From: Loktanella fryxellensis | GTDB lineage: Bacteria > Pseudomonadota > Alphaproteobacteria > Rhodobacterales > Rhodobacteraceae | NCBI RefSeq assembly: GCF_900110065.1 | Contig: NZ_FOCI01000001.1 | Coordinates: 310,001-374,000, forward strand | Length of the DNA stretch: 64,000 nucleotides | Direction of reading: 5' to 3' | Shown here: positions 48,425 to 55,887 of the stretch, in pieces | Layout: each line of letters starts with the position of its first letter | How positions within the stretch are numbered: the stretch's first letter is position 1 | Notes under the pieces: generated by a model | Database searches by the model: none | What the model was told of the DNA's origin: nothing | The model's input: the letters and a program-made list of their open reading frames with translations, nothing else | Made by a program: the position numbers and the translations under genes

Positions 48425-48844
48425 CTAGGGTGCGACTGTGCCTGCGGCCTTGTCAGCGACCCGCGCGGTGAACCGGGCGACGTCGATGACGGCCCGCCTG
48501 TGCGTCCCCTCGCCGATCAGCCCCGCCGCGTCCCACGCGGTCACGCGGAACCGCAGACTGCGCCCCGTCACATCGACCAGTTCGGCACGCGCGCGGATTT
48601 CCATGCCCGCAGGTGTCGGGGCCACATGGGTGACGTTGATGTCGGTGCCAAGGGAATGCTGCCCCGCGTCCTGATGCGGCAGGATGCACTTGATCGCGGT
48701 CTCCTCGAGGAATCCGACCAGATACATCGTCGCCAGCACCGGCGGCATGGTGGAGAAGTCGCCGAACACACCCGCCGCCCCCGGCACCAGCATGGACGGC
48801 GTCACCACCATGCGGCTCTCGGCCACCAGTCCGACTGTCAGCAT
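48425..48844 (-). CDS. Thioesterase-like hotdog-fold protein
   Basis: 139 residues. Hotdog fold with YLVGFLEETAIKCILPHQDA, GTDINVTHVAPTPAGMEIRA and VTAWDAAGLIGEGTHRRAVI, a pattern like the fluoroacetyl-CoA thioesterase (FlK)-type family. The Glu and His of the family catalytic set appear in the LEETA and VTHVAPT segments. Substrate unknown. It starts 3 bases after the mmcB stop, so the two genes form one unit. Confidence 0.8.
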   Translation of the reverse strand: MLTVGLVAESRMVVTPSMLVPGAAGVFGDFSTMPPVLATMYLVGFLEETAIKCILPHQDAGQHSLGTDINVTHVAPTPAGMEIRARAELVDVTGRSLRFRVTAWDAAGLIGEGTHRRAVIDVARFTARVADKAAGTVAP

Positions 48845-48847
48845 CGC

Positions 48848-49324
48848 TCACCCTCCGAACGGCAGGACGAAACCGGGGTCCCGCGCCGCCTGCGCCCGCA
48901 CCGCCGCATGGCGGGCGATGGCCTGGATCATGGCCTTTCGCCGCGGGGGCGCAAGGGGTGTCGCGTCACCCATCGCCACGATCTCGGCGTCGTAGCTGTC
49001 GGCGATCATCAGGCCGGACCCCTCCGGCAGCAGGTCGGTCGGAAACGCGGGCCCCACGGCCCAGAAGAATCGGTCGCACCACGGCAGGTAGCCTTGCCAC
49101 TTCGCATCCGCCCGGTAATCCGCGACCGAGGATTTGCACTCCACGATCCAGACCTCGCCCTTTGGACCCAGCGCCATCACGTCGACGCGCAATCCCGGTG
49201 CAGGCACCAGTTCGACGACGCTGACGAAATCATGCCCGCGCAGGTGCCGCGCCACACCACGGGCCAGCAGCTGGCCCGGCGTCAGAAGCGGTGTCGGCAC
49301 CGGCAGGATCGCATCGTCCATCAT
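48848..49324 (-). CDS. MmcB family DNA repair protein
   Basis: About 158 residues from the ATG at 49324 (a second ATG follows at once at 49321). The PD-(D/E)XK-like core shows DVMALGPKGEVWIVECKSSV, with the E-x-K pair of the nuclease fold, and YLPWCDRFFWAVGPAFP. In Caulobacter MmcB is a CtrA-controlled nuclease-fold repair protein. Here the gene leads a two-gene unit with the thioesterase. The ribosome binding site is weak. Confidence 0.85.
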   Translation of the reverse strand: MMDDAILPVPTPLLTPGQLLARGVARHLRGHDFVSVVELVPAPGLRVDVMALGPKGEVWIVECKSSVADYRADAKWQGYLPWCDRFFWAVGPAFPTDLLPEGSGLMIADSYDAEIVAMGDATPLAPPRRKAMIQAIARHAAVRAQAARDPGFVLPFGG

Positions 49325-49387
49325 GGCAACCAGATATGAACAAAACGGAAACATGCGTCAAGCCACCCGCCACCTGCCATGCGCCCC

Positions 49388-49416
49388 TTGCGGCGGCGCC
49401 CCACTGCGCCTAACTC
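49388..49416 (+). promoter_or_regulatory. Promoter of the putative 6S RNA
   Basis: TTGCGG (49388-49393) and TAACTC (49411-49416), spacing 17. The predicted start falls at about 49421, exactly where the closing stem of the RNA begins. This fit supports the RNA call. Confidence 0.55.
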
Positions 49417-49420
49417 TTGT

Positions 49421-49591
49421 GGTGGCGGGTTTCTGCTCTTCCCGTGCGCATGGGGGCTACATTCCAGTGGCCTTAAGCAAATCCGAGGGCGCTGGCTCTG
49501 TCCGGACTCCGGTTCGGTTACCCGGTACCCACCTGTACATACAGGTCCTCGGGAATAAGCCCTCGCACGGTCGCTGCGGTTCCCGCCACCC
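49421..49591 (+). ncRNA. ssrS: Putative 6S RNA
   Basis: About 171 nt on the plus strand forming a long rod. Closing stem GGTGGCGGG (49421-49429) pairs perfectly with CCCGCCACC (49583-49591). Next, CCGTGCG pairs with CGCACGG, then CCGAGG with CCTCGG on the apical side of an open central region containing GGCCTTAAGCAAAT. A small hairpin ACCTGT-ACAT-ACAGGT sits on the 3' side, as in 6S RNAs. A sigma-70-type promoter precedes it. 6S RNA binds the RNA polymerase holoenzyme and mimics an open promoter. The call rests on structure and remembered sequence resemblance; a covariance-model search would settle it. Confidence 0.65.
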
Positions 49592-49633
49592 GCATCCCAA
49601 TAACGAGACACGACGCTGGGGCCCCTCTTGGGT

Positions 49634-49705
49634 TTCTTCTGGTCACAAATATCCTGGGGTCCGGGGCAAAGCCCCGGCTTCTTCCTGTCACGGGGCAAAG
49701 CCCCG
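49634..49705 (-). repeat. Structured intergenic repeat, copy 4, with two GGGGC hairpins
   Basis: Between the putative 6S RNA and the nusB stop. Two hairpins with stems CGGGGC/GCCCCG and AAA loops (49661-49677 and 49691-49705) flank a short spacer. The left end TTCTTCTGGTCACAAATATC is the family core. Oriented downstream of nusB, as copies 1, 3 and 5 are to their genes. Confidence 0.6.
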
Positions 49706-49744
49706 AAAAGGGGGTGGGCGGGCGGGGCCGCCACGCCCCGTCAC

Positions 49745-50212
49745 TCAGAACCCGCCGGGGCGATCCTCGTGGGCCATGTGATCCAGCACCGCGTTCACGA
49801 AACGCGGCTCCTTGCCGTCGGGAAAGAACGCCCCGGCCACATCGACGAATTCGGTGATGACCACGCGCGGCGGCGTGTCGCCCGCGATCAGCTCGGCCCC
49901 GGCGGCCCGGAACAGGGCCCGCAGCGTCGGATCGATGCGGCCCAGCGGCCATTTCGCCACCAGCGCCCGGTCGGTCATCTGATCGATCTTCGCCTGCTCG
50001 TCGACCGCCCGTTCCATCAGGCCACGGAACGTGTCCACGTCGCCTTCCAGCATCTCGATGTCGTCGAAGATCTCGCCGAAGCGGTGATCCTCGAACTCCT
50101 TGATGACGCTGTCCACGGTCTGCGCGGTCGCTTCCATCTGGAACAGCGCCTGCACGGCGAAAAAGCGTGCGGCAGACCGCATCTTGCGCCGCTGGTTGTT
50201 CGAAATCGTCAT
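49745..50212 (-). CDS. nusB: Transcription antitermination factor NusB
   Basis: 155 residues. RNA-binding antitermination factor for rRNA operons. The N-terminal Arg/Lys helix (NQRRKMRSAARFFAVQALFQ) and the C-terminal VITEFVDVAGAFFPDGKEPR, then FVNAVLDHMA are family blocks. It overlaps the ribH stop by four bases (ATGA), the usual ribH-nusB coupling. Confidence 0.94.
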   Translation of the reverse strand: MTISNNQRRKMRSAARFFAVQALFQMEATAQTVDSVIKEFEDHRFGEIFDDIEMLEGDVDTFRGLMERAVDEQAKIDQMTDRALVAKWPLGRIDPTLRALFRAAGAELIAGDTPPRVVITEFVDVAGAFFPDGKEPRFVNAVLDHMAHEDRPGGF

Positions 50213-50745
50213 GCGTTGTCACCACCGCGGCCAAAGCCGCCGAAACCGATGGATGACCCACGCTGTCCCCAGCGCCGCGACAGTGCGATCAGGTGCAGCG
50301 CCGCCGCTGCCGCACCGCCGCCCTTGTCCTGCCCGTCCGCCTGCGCGCGCACGGCGGCCTGCTCATGGCTTTCCACCGTCAGGATGCCGTTGCCGATGCA
50401 CAGCCCCTGCAGGCCCAGCAGGGTCAGGGCACGGCTGCTGTCGTTGCAGACCGTATCGTAATGTGTGGTCTCGCCACGGATGACGCAGCCCAGTGCCACG
50501 TAGCCGTCGAAATCGCCCATCCGCGCGGCGATGCCGATGGCGGTCGGAATTTCCAGCGCGCCGGGTACCAGCGCCTCTTCCAGCTCTACCCCGGCTGTGG
50601 CGCAGACGGCGCGGACGCCCATGATCTGCTGATCATAGATGTCCTTGTAATAGGGTGCTGCGACCGACAGCAGGCGGACCGGCTTGTCAAGGCCCGCCCC
50701 CGTCAGGTCCGGCAGCGGCAGCGTTTGGTGGGTGGGTCCGGCCAT
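50209..50745 (-). CDS. ribH: 6,7-dimethyl-8-ribityllumazine synthase
   Basis: 178 residues from the ATG at 50745. Joins the RibB and RibD/RibA branch products. VPGALEIPTAIGIA and the active-site GCVIRGETTHYDTVCNDSSR are the substrate-binding blocks; the His of ETTHYD is catalytic. GNGILTVESHEQAAVRAQ completes the fold. It starts 2 bases after the ribB-type gene stop. Confidence 0.95.
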   Translation of the reverse strand: MAGPTHQTLPLPDLTGAGLDKPVRLLSVAAPYYKDIYDQQIMGVRAVCATAGVELEEALVPGALEIPTAIGIAARMGDFDGYVALGCVIRGETTHYDTVCNDSSRALTLLGLQGLCIGNGILTVESHEQAAVRAQADGQDKGGGAAAAALHLIALSRRWGQRGSSIGFGGFGRGGDNA

Positions 50746-50747
50746 CG

Positions 50748-51878
50748 TCAAATCTCCGAGATCTTGCGGGTGCCGGTGATCTCCAGACCATAGGCGTCGA
50801 GGCCCACGACCTTCGGTCGCGGCGAATTCGTCAGCAGTTCGATCCGGTGCAGGCCTAGCGCCGACAGGATCTGCGCGCCAAGGCCGTATTGCCGCAGGGT
50901 CTGCGGCGACACGTCGTCGTCAGGCACCATCTGCATGTCCAGATCGCGCAGCAGCACCAGCACGCCGCGCCCTTCGGCCGCGATCAGCGTCATCGCGTCG
51001 CCGAATTCGTTACGGCGACCGGGTTGCCCCGTCCCCACCACGTCCAGCATCGGATCGAGGGCGTGCATCCGCACCAGCACCGACGCATCGTCGGTGGTCA
51101 CATCGCCCTTGATCAGGGCGATATGCTCGGCCCCCTGCGTCTCGTCGGTGAAGATGCGCATGTCCCATTCGCCGCCGAACTCCGACGTGATCAGGCGCTG
51201 CGCCTGTTCGCGCACGAGGTTGTCGTGGCGACGGCGATAGGCGATCAGGTCGCTGATCGTGCCGATCTTGAGGTTGTGCAGCTGCGCGAAGGCCACCAGA
51301 TCCGGCAGGCGGGCCATTTCGCCGTCGTCGCGCATGATTTCGCAGATGACGCCGGACGGGTTCAGGCCTGCCAGACGGCTGATGTCCACGGCCGCCTCCG
51401 TATGGCCGGCGCGCACCAGCACGCCACCCTCGCGGGCGCGCAGCGGGAACACGTGGCCCGGCGTGGCGATGTCGGCGGCCCCCTTGGCCGCGTCGATGGC
51501 GACCGACACGGTGCGGGCGCGGTCGCCCGCGCTGATGCCGGTGGTGACACCTTCGCGCGCCTCAATGCTGACGGTAAAGGCGGTCTCGTGGCGCGATGCG
51601 TTGTTGGTGCTCATGAGTGCGAGGCCCAGTGCGTCGATGCGGCTGCCGGGCAGCGCCAGACAGATCAGGCCGCGCCCGTGGGTCGCCATGAAGTTGATCG
51701 CGTCCGGCGTCGCCATCTGCGCGGGGATCACCAGATCGCCCTCGTTCTCGCGGTCCTCGTGATCGACCAGGATGAACATGCGCCCGTTGCGCGCGTCGGC
51801 GATGATGTCGTCTGTCGGGCTGATGGCGTCGGACCAGTCCCGTTCGACCGGGCCTGCGGTATCAAAGCTCTGGCTCAT
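50748..51878 (-). CDS. ribB: 3,4-dihydroxy-2-butanone-4-phosphate synthase with degenerate GTP cyclohydrolase II domain (RibBX-like)
   Basis: 376 residues. The N-terminal DHBP synthase is complete: VDHEDRENEGDLVIPAQMAT with its acidic loop, TAFTVSIEAREGVTTGISAG and GHVFPLRAREGGVLVRAGHT. The C-terminal domain has the GTP cyclohydrolase II fold, but the zinc site is gone: where RibA has HSECLTGDVFGSLRCDCG, this protein reads HALDPMLDVVGTGQPGRRNE, with no cysteine. So it should make DHBP but not open GTP. Such RibBX proteins are known in rhizobia. A separate GTP cyclohydrolase II is expected elsewhere. Confidence 0.88.
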   Translation of the reverse strand: MSQSFDTAGPVERDWSDAISPTDDIIADARNGRMFILVDHEDRENEGDLVIPAQMATPDAINFMATHGRGLICLALPGSRIDALGLALMSTNNASRHETAFTVSIEAREGVTTGISAGDRARTVSVAIDAAKGAADIATPGHVFPLRAREGGVLVRAGHTEAAVDISRLAGLNPSGVICEIMRDDGEMARLPDLVAFAQLHNLKIGTISDLIAYRRRHDNLVREQAQRLITSEFGGEWDMRIFTDETQGAEHIALIKGDVTTDDASVLVRMHALDPMLDVVGTGQPGRRNEFGDAMTLIAAEGRGVLVLLRDLDMQMVPDDDVSPQTLRQYGLGAQILSALGLHRIELLTNSPRPKVVGLDAYGLEITGTRKISEI

Positions 51879-51957
51879 CGGGTTCCTTTCACGTCAACGG
51901 GCCGCAGATACCCCAGCCCTGCGCGATTGGAAAGGCCGCAGGACCGCACAGAATGCC

Positions 51958-52551
51958 TCAGCCCGCGGCGGCGAAATAGGCGTCGCCCGCCACCCAGCCC
52001 GCCGCACCCACCGCCGCCACCCAGTCGCGTTCCAGCGCGGTATCACCCACGATGACGAAACGGTCGGCGGGGCCACGGAGGCGCACCACGCCCCGCAGAT
52101 GATCGCGGGTCGCGGCCCATGACAGGGTCGTGGCGGGGGCGGCGAAGGCCGCGTCGATCACCGCCAGCCGCGCAAGGGCGGCGGTGGTGACGCGCGGCTG
52201 CGCCAGCGCCACACGGTCGGCCCGCAGACGGGACAGCAGCGCGGTCCGGTCGGCGGGCAGAGCATCCGCGTCGCGCAGCACCCGCAGCGCATTGGATGAA
52301 AACAGGAATCCGATCAGATCATGCCCCGTGCTGGCCCTGATCCCGGCATAGGTCCTATAGGGCAGCCCCAGCTCCTGCGCCCGTTTCACCCGCAGGCGCA
52401 CCACCTCTACGGCCAAGTGCGGCAGCAGGGCGGCGCGGGCGTGGGTCCATGCGATGGTGCGGCCCCGGTGACCGGGGTCCAGCGCCGGACCCGCGTTGTG
52501 ACCGATCCCCGGCCCCACGGTTGCCAGTCCTTTCGGCGACGGCCCCGCCAT
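51958..52551 (-). CDS. Conserved hypothetical protein inside the riboflavin block
   Basis: 197 residues from the ATG at 52551, which overlaps the ribE stop by one base (TGATG). I do not recognise a family. Alpha-helical, Ala/Arg-rich, without signal peptide or membrane segment. Conserved-looking segments: GPGIGHNAGPALDPGHRGRT, TIAWTHARAALLPHLAVEVV, and YRTYAGIRASTGHDLIGFLF. The last resembles a TIR-like or sugar-binding loop only vaguely. Its place between ribE and ribB suggests a role near riboflavin supply, but this is position only. Confidence 0.7.
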   Translation of the reverse strand: MAGPSPKGLATVGPGIGHNAGPALDPGHRGRTIAWTHARAALLPHLAVEVVRLRVKRAQELGLPYRTYAGIRASTGHDLIGFLFSSNALRVLRDADALPADRTALLSRLRADRVALAQPRVTTAALARLAVIDAAFAAPATTLSWAATRDHLRGVVRLRGPADRFVIVGDTALERDWVAAVGAAGWVAGDAYFAAAG

Positions 52552-53147
52552 CACGCCCAGTCCTGCAACCGCGCGACGTAGCGGGCCATCGTGTCGACCT
52601 CGAGGTTGATGCGGTCGCCGACGCGGGTCGTACCCCATGTGGTGACGGTCTTTGTGTGCGGGATCAGGTTCACGCCGAAATCGGCACCGTTCACTTCGTT
52701 CACCGTCAGCGAGGTGCCGTTCAGCGCGATGGACCCCTTGGGCGCGATGAAGCGGGCAAAGGCGTCAGGCGCGCGGAACGTATAGCGTGTGCTGTCACCC
52801 TCGTCGCGCATGGCGATGACCTCGGCCACGCCATCCACGTGGCCCGACACGATGTGCCCGCCCAGTTCGTCCCCCACCCGCAGCGCGCGTTCGAGGTTGA
52901 TCGCGGTGTCCACCGCCCAGCCGCCCACGTTGGTGGCGCCCACCGTCTCGGCGCTGATCTCGACCTCGAACCAGTTCTGCGGATCGCGGCCCAGTGCGAC
53001 GACGGTCAGACACACACCCTCGCAGGCGATGCTGGCGCCGATGTCGATGCCGCCCACATCATAGGCGGTGCCGATGCGCGCCCGCAGGTCGCCCCGCTGG
53101 TCGAGTTTCAGCACACGTCCCACGTCGGTCACGATCCCGGTAAACAT
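52551..53147 (-). CDS. ribE: Riboflavin synthase alpha chain
   Basis: 198 residues, start MFTGIVTDVG after AAGGAGCAGCG. Two homologous lumazine-binding domains: GASIACEGVCLTVVALG in the first and KGSIALNGTSLTVNEVNG in the second. NLERALRVGDELGGHIVSGH ends the first domain. It converts two lumazine molecules to riboflavin. It leads the unit ribE - hypothetical - ribB - ribH - nusB. No FMN riboswitch is visible in its 154-base upstream gap. Confidence 0.95.
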   Translation of the reverse strand: MFTGIVTDVGRVLKLDQRGDLRARIGTAYDVGGIDIGASIACEGVCLTVVALGRDPQNWFEVEISAETVGATNVGGWAVDTAINLERALRVGDELGGHIVSGHVDGVAEVIAMRDEGDSTRYTFRAPDAFARFIAPKGSIALNGTSLTVNEVNGADFGVNLIPHTKTVTTWGTTRVGDRINLEVDTMARYVARLQDWA

Positions 53148-53300
53148 CGCTGCTCCTTCACTGTTTCACAGCAGTTAATCCTGCATGATCCGCCGGGCAA
53201 GCACCGCTGCCCCGTCAGCGGCGCGATCAGGACTTAATTTCGCCCGTCACCTTCGCTAGTGACGGTCACGTAACCCGTAGCAGATGGCACCCGTAACCCC

Positions 53301-54581
53301 GTGACAGCCCCCCGGCACTTTCTGTTTCTGCAAGGGCCGCATGGCCCGTTCCTGCACCGTCTGGCCCGGATGCTGCGGGCGGCGGGGGCACAGGTGTGGC
53401 GCGTGGGCTTCAATGCCGGCGACCGGGCGTTCTGGTTCGGCGCGCCCGGCTATATCCCGTTCAGGGGCAAGGCCGAAGCATGGCCCGACACGTTCCGCGA
53501 CCTCGTGGCGCAGCATGGGATCACCGATATCGTCCTGTATGGCGACACACGGCCGATCCACGCGCAGGCGGTCGCAGCGGCGCGCGAAATGGGCCTGCGC
53601 ATCCACGTGTTCGAGGAAGGCTACATGCGGCCCTACTGGATCACCTACGAACGGGGCGGCACGAACGGTCACTCGCGTCTCATGGACCTCAGCGTGGACG
53701 ACATGCGCACGGCGCTGGCGCGCTCCGACCTCGACGTGCTGACGCCGCCCGCGCACTGGGGCGACATGCGCCACCACGTGTTCTACGGCGCGCTGTATCA
53801 CTGGTTCGTCATGTTCATGAACCGCGACTACCGCAATTTCACCCGCCACCGCGAACTGCCCGTCGGCACCGAGGCGTGGCTCTATACCAAGCGTCTGCTG
53901 CTGATGCCCTACATCGCGCTGGACCGGCGCATCGCCACGCTGCGCATCCGCTATGGCGGGTTTCCCTATCACCTCGTGCTGCTGCAACTGGAACACGACG
54001 CCAGTTTCCAGAAACACTCGCCCTTCACCCGGATGGAGGAATTCCTGCAGGTCGTCATGGACGGCTTCGCAAAGGCGACACCGCGTCATCATCATCTGGT
54101 GTTCAAGGCGCATCCGCTGGACAACGACCGCAGCCCCACGAAACGCATCATCCGCCGTCTGGCCCGCGAGGCGGGCGTGCAGGCCCGCGTCCACTATGTC
54201 CGTGGCGGCAAGCTGGCGCGGCTGCTGGACCATGCACGCACCGCCGTCACCGTCAATTCGACCGCCGCCCATCAGGTGCTGTGGCGCGGCATCCCGCTGA
54301 AGGTGTTCGGCAACGCGGTCTACAACAAGCCGGAGTTCGTGTCGGATCAGGCGCTGCCGGATTTCTTTGCCAGTTCGGACCGGCCCGACACCCGCGCCTA
54401 CAAGGACTACCGCCGCTTTCTTCTGGAAACGAGCCAGGTGCCCGGCGGGTTCTATTCGGCGGGCGGGCGGCGTCAACTCATGCGCCAGTTGATCGACATG
54501 ATGCTGGCGGATGCCGATCCCTACGACACGCTGGCCGCCGGCAAGGCCCCCCCCCGCCAGCCCCTGCGCATCGTCAAATAG
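53301..54581 (+). CDS. kpsS: Capsular polysaccharide Kdo-transferase KpsS-type
   Basis: 426 residues, GTG start without a strong ribosome binding site. FLFLQGPHGPFLHRLARMLR is the KpsS/LipB N-terminus, and HVFEEGYMRPYWITYERGGT, then HHLVFKAHPLDNDRSPTKR and VNSTAAHQVLWRGIPLKVFG are its later blocks. KpsS and KpsC build the poly-Kdo linker on lipid-anchored capsules. It begins the plus-strand capsule unit with an exporter gene and kpsC. The gap to ribE holds the palindrome GTGACGGTCAC near 53258-53270, a possible operator. Confidence 0.88.
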   Translation: MTAPRHFLFLQGPHGPFLHRLARMLRAAGAQVWRVGFNAGDRAFWFGAPGYIPFRGKAEAWPDTFRDLVAQHGITDIVLYGDTRPIHAQAVAAAREMGLRIHVFEEGYMRPYWITYERGGTNGHSRLMDLSVDDMRTALARSDLDVLTPPAHWGDMRHHVFYGALYHWFVMFMNRDYRNFTRHRELPVGTEAWLYTKRLLLMPYIALDRRIATLRIRYGGFPYHLVLLQLEHDASFQKHSPFTRMEEFLQVVMDGFAKATPRHHHLVFKAHPLDNDRSPTKRIIRRLAREAGVQARVHYVRGGKLARLLDHARTAVTVNSTAAHQVLWRGIPLKVFGNAVYNKPEFVSDQALPDFFASSDRPDTRAYKDYRRFLLETSQVPGGFYSAGGRRQLMRQLIDMMLADADPYDTLAAGKAPPRQPLRIVK

Positions 54582-54749
54582 AACCGGATCGCCCCGGCCC
54601 GATCGCCGCACGACGCGACAAGTCGGCAACACTGCGCCGACCCTGCCCCCGCCCGGTAGCCTGCGGAACTATCTTTTCCTGACGTCCTGTCATAGCTTCG
54701 CACAAAAGACGACCGAGGCAGAACAAGAACAGGTCGAGGAGACCGAGCA

Positions 54750-55880
54750 GTGCTTTACCCGACATTGCGCCCGATCCGGGGTGCGACCCTGTTGCTGACG
54801 GCAGGCCTGCTGGCCGCCTGTGCCCTGCCACGCGTGGGGCCGAACAAATCCGAAATCTTCGCAGGCTCGGTCCTGCGTGAAGGCGACGCCTTCGTGCTGA
54901 CCGTGGACGACCGCGTGAACGCCATCGCTGCGGTGGCTCCGGCGCTGGGGTTCAGCGCCGGGTTCCTCAACGCCGGAGAGCTGGGGGCGGACACGATCCG
55001 CGCCGGCGACACGCTGGGCCTGACGATCTTCGAGAACGTGGACGACGGCCTGCTGGTGCCCACCGGCGCCAACGCGACCGCGATCGAGGAGGTGCAGGTG
55101 GATGCGCAGGGGTTCATCTTCGTCCCCTATGCGGGCCGCGTGCGCGCCGAGGGCAACAGCCCGGAGGCATTGCGCCGCGTCATCACCGAACGGCTGGCCG
55201 AACAGACGCCGGACCCGCAGGTCGCGATCAACCGTCTGGCGGGCGACGGTGCCACCGTGTCGGTGCAGGGTGCCGTGACGGCGCAGGGCGTCTATCCCAT
55301 CGAACGCCCGACCCGCTCGTTGATCCCGATGCTGGCCGCCGCCGGCGGCGTGGCAGTGGAGCCCGATATCGCCCGCGTCACCATCCAGCGCGGCGACCAG
55401 CGCGCCGAGGTGTTCTATGACGACCTCTTTGCAAGTGCCGCCAACGACATCGCACTGCGCGACGGCGATGCCATCGTGGTGAAATCCGACAGCCGCACCT
55501 TTACCGCGCTGGGGGCCACCGGCGCACAGGACCGCATCACGTTCGAAAGCCGGACCATTTCTGCGATCGAGGCGCTGGCGCAGGTCGGCGGGTTGTCGTC
55601 CACCGCAGCCGACCCCACCGGCGTCTTCGTGTTCCGCAACGAGCCCGAGGAGATCGCGGAGCAGCTGGTCGGTCAGGACGTGACCGGCCCGCAGCGCGTC
55701 GTCTATGTCCTCGACCTCACGCGGCCCAACGGCATGTTCATGGCCCGCGACTTTGCCATCCGCGACGGCGACACCGTCTATGTGACCGAAGCGCCCTTCG
55801 TGCAGTTCAACAAGACCATCGCCGCGCTGACCGGATCGCTGAGCGCCGCCAACGGCGTGCAAGACGCCACCGGCCTCTGA
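54750..55880 (+). CDS. Outer-membrane polysaccharide export lipoprotein (Wza/KpsD type)
   Basis: 376 residues. Lipoprotein signal ending in GLLAAC (Cys 24). The Poly_export domain follows: RAGDTLGLTIFENVDDGLLV, then VQVDAQGFIFVPYAGRVRAE and LRRVITERLAEQTPDPQVAI. Two SLBB-type segments lie behind it (VSVQGAVTAQGVYPIERPTR and the RTFTALGATGAQDRITFESR region). It forms the outer-membrane exit of a capsule secretion complex. No KpsE/KpsM/KpsT-type partner is in the window. It ends 7 bases before kpsC. Confidence 0.88.
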   Translation: MLYPTLRPIRGATLLLTAGLLAACALPRVGPNKSEIFAGSVLREGDAFVLTVDDRVNAIAAVAPALGFSAGFLNAGELGADTIRAGDTLGLTIFENVDDGLLVPTGANATAIEEVQVDAQGFIFVPYAGRVRAEGNSPEALRRVITERLAEQTPDPQVAINRLAGDGATVSVQGAVTAQGVYPIERPTRSLIPMLAAAGGVAVEPDIARVTIQRGDQRAEVFYDDLFASAANDIALRDGDAIVVKSDSRTFTALGATGAQDRITFESRTISAIEALAQVGGLSSTAADPTGVFVFRNEPEEIAEQLVGQDVTGPQRVVYVLDLTRPNGMFMARDFAIRDGDTVYVTEAPFVQFNKTIAALTGSLSAANGVQDATGL

Positions 55881-55887
55881 CGCCGCC

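Noticed and set aside
49338-49352. LexA-like box GAAC-N7-AAAC upstream of mmcB
   Set aside because: One mismatch to the alphaproteobacterial GAAC-N7-GAAC site; matches of this quality are expected dozens of times by chance in 64 kb.
49134-49781. Plus-strand 215-residue reading frame through the mmcB/6S/nusB gap
   Set aside because: Runs antisense to mmcB and through the RNA structure and hairpins, no ribosome binding site, no family resemblance.
53258-53270. GTGACGGTCAC palindrome as a proven operator for kpsS/ribE
   Set aside because: Only one short palindrome, no second copy and no regulator gene nearby; mentioned as a possibility under kpsS only.
53148-53300. FMN riboswitch upstream of ribE
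   Set aside because: None of the conserved RFN element segments is present; only a vague GTGACGGGCGAAATT resemblance.
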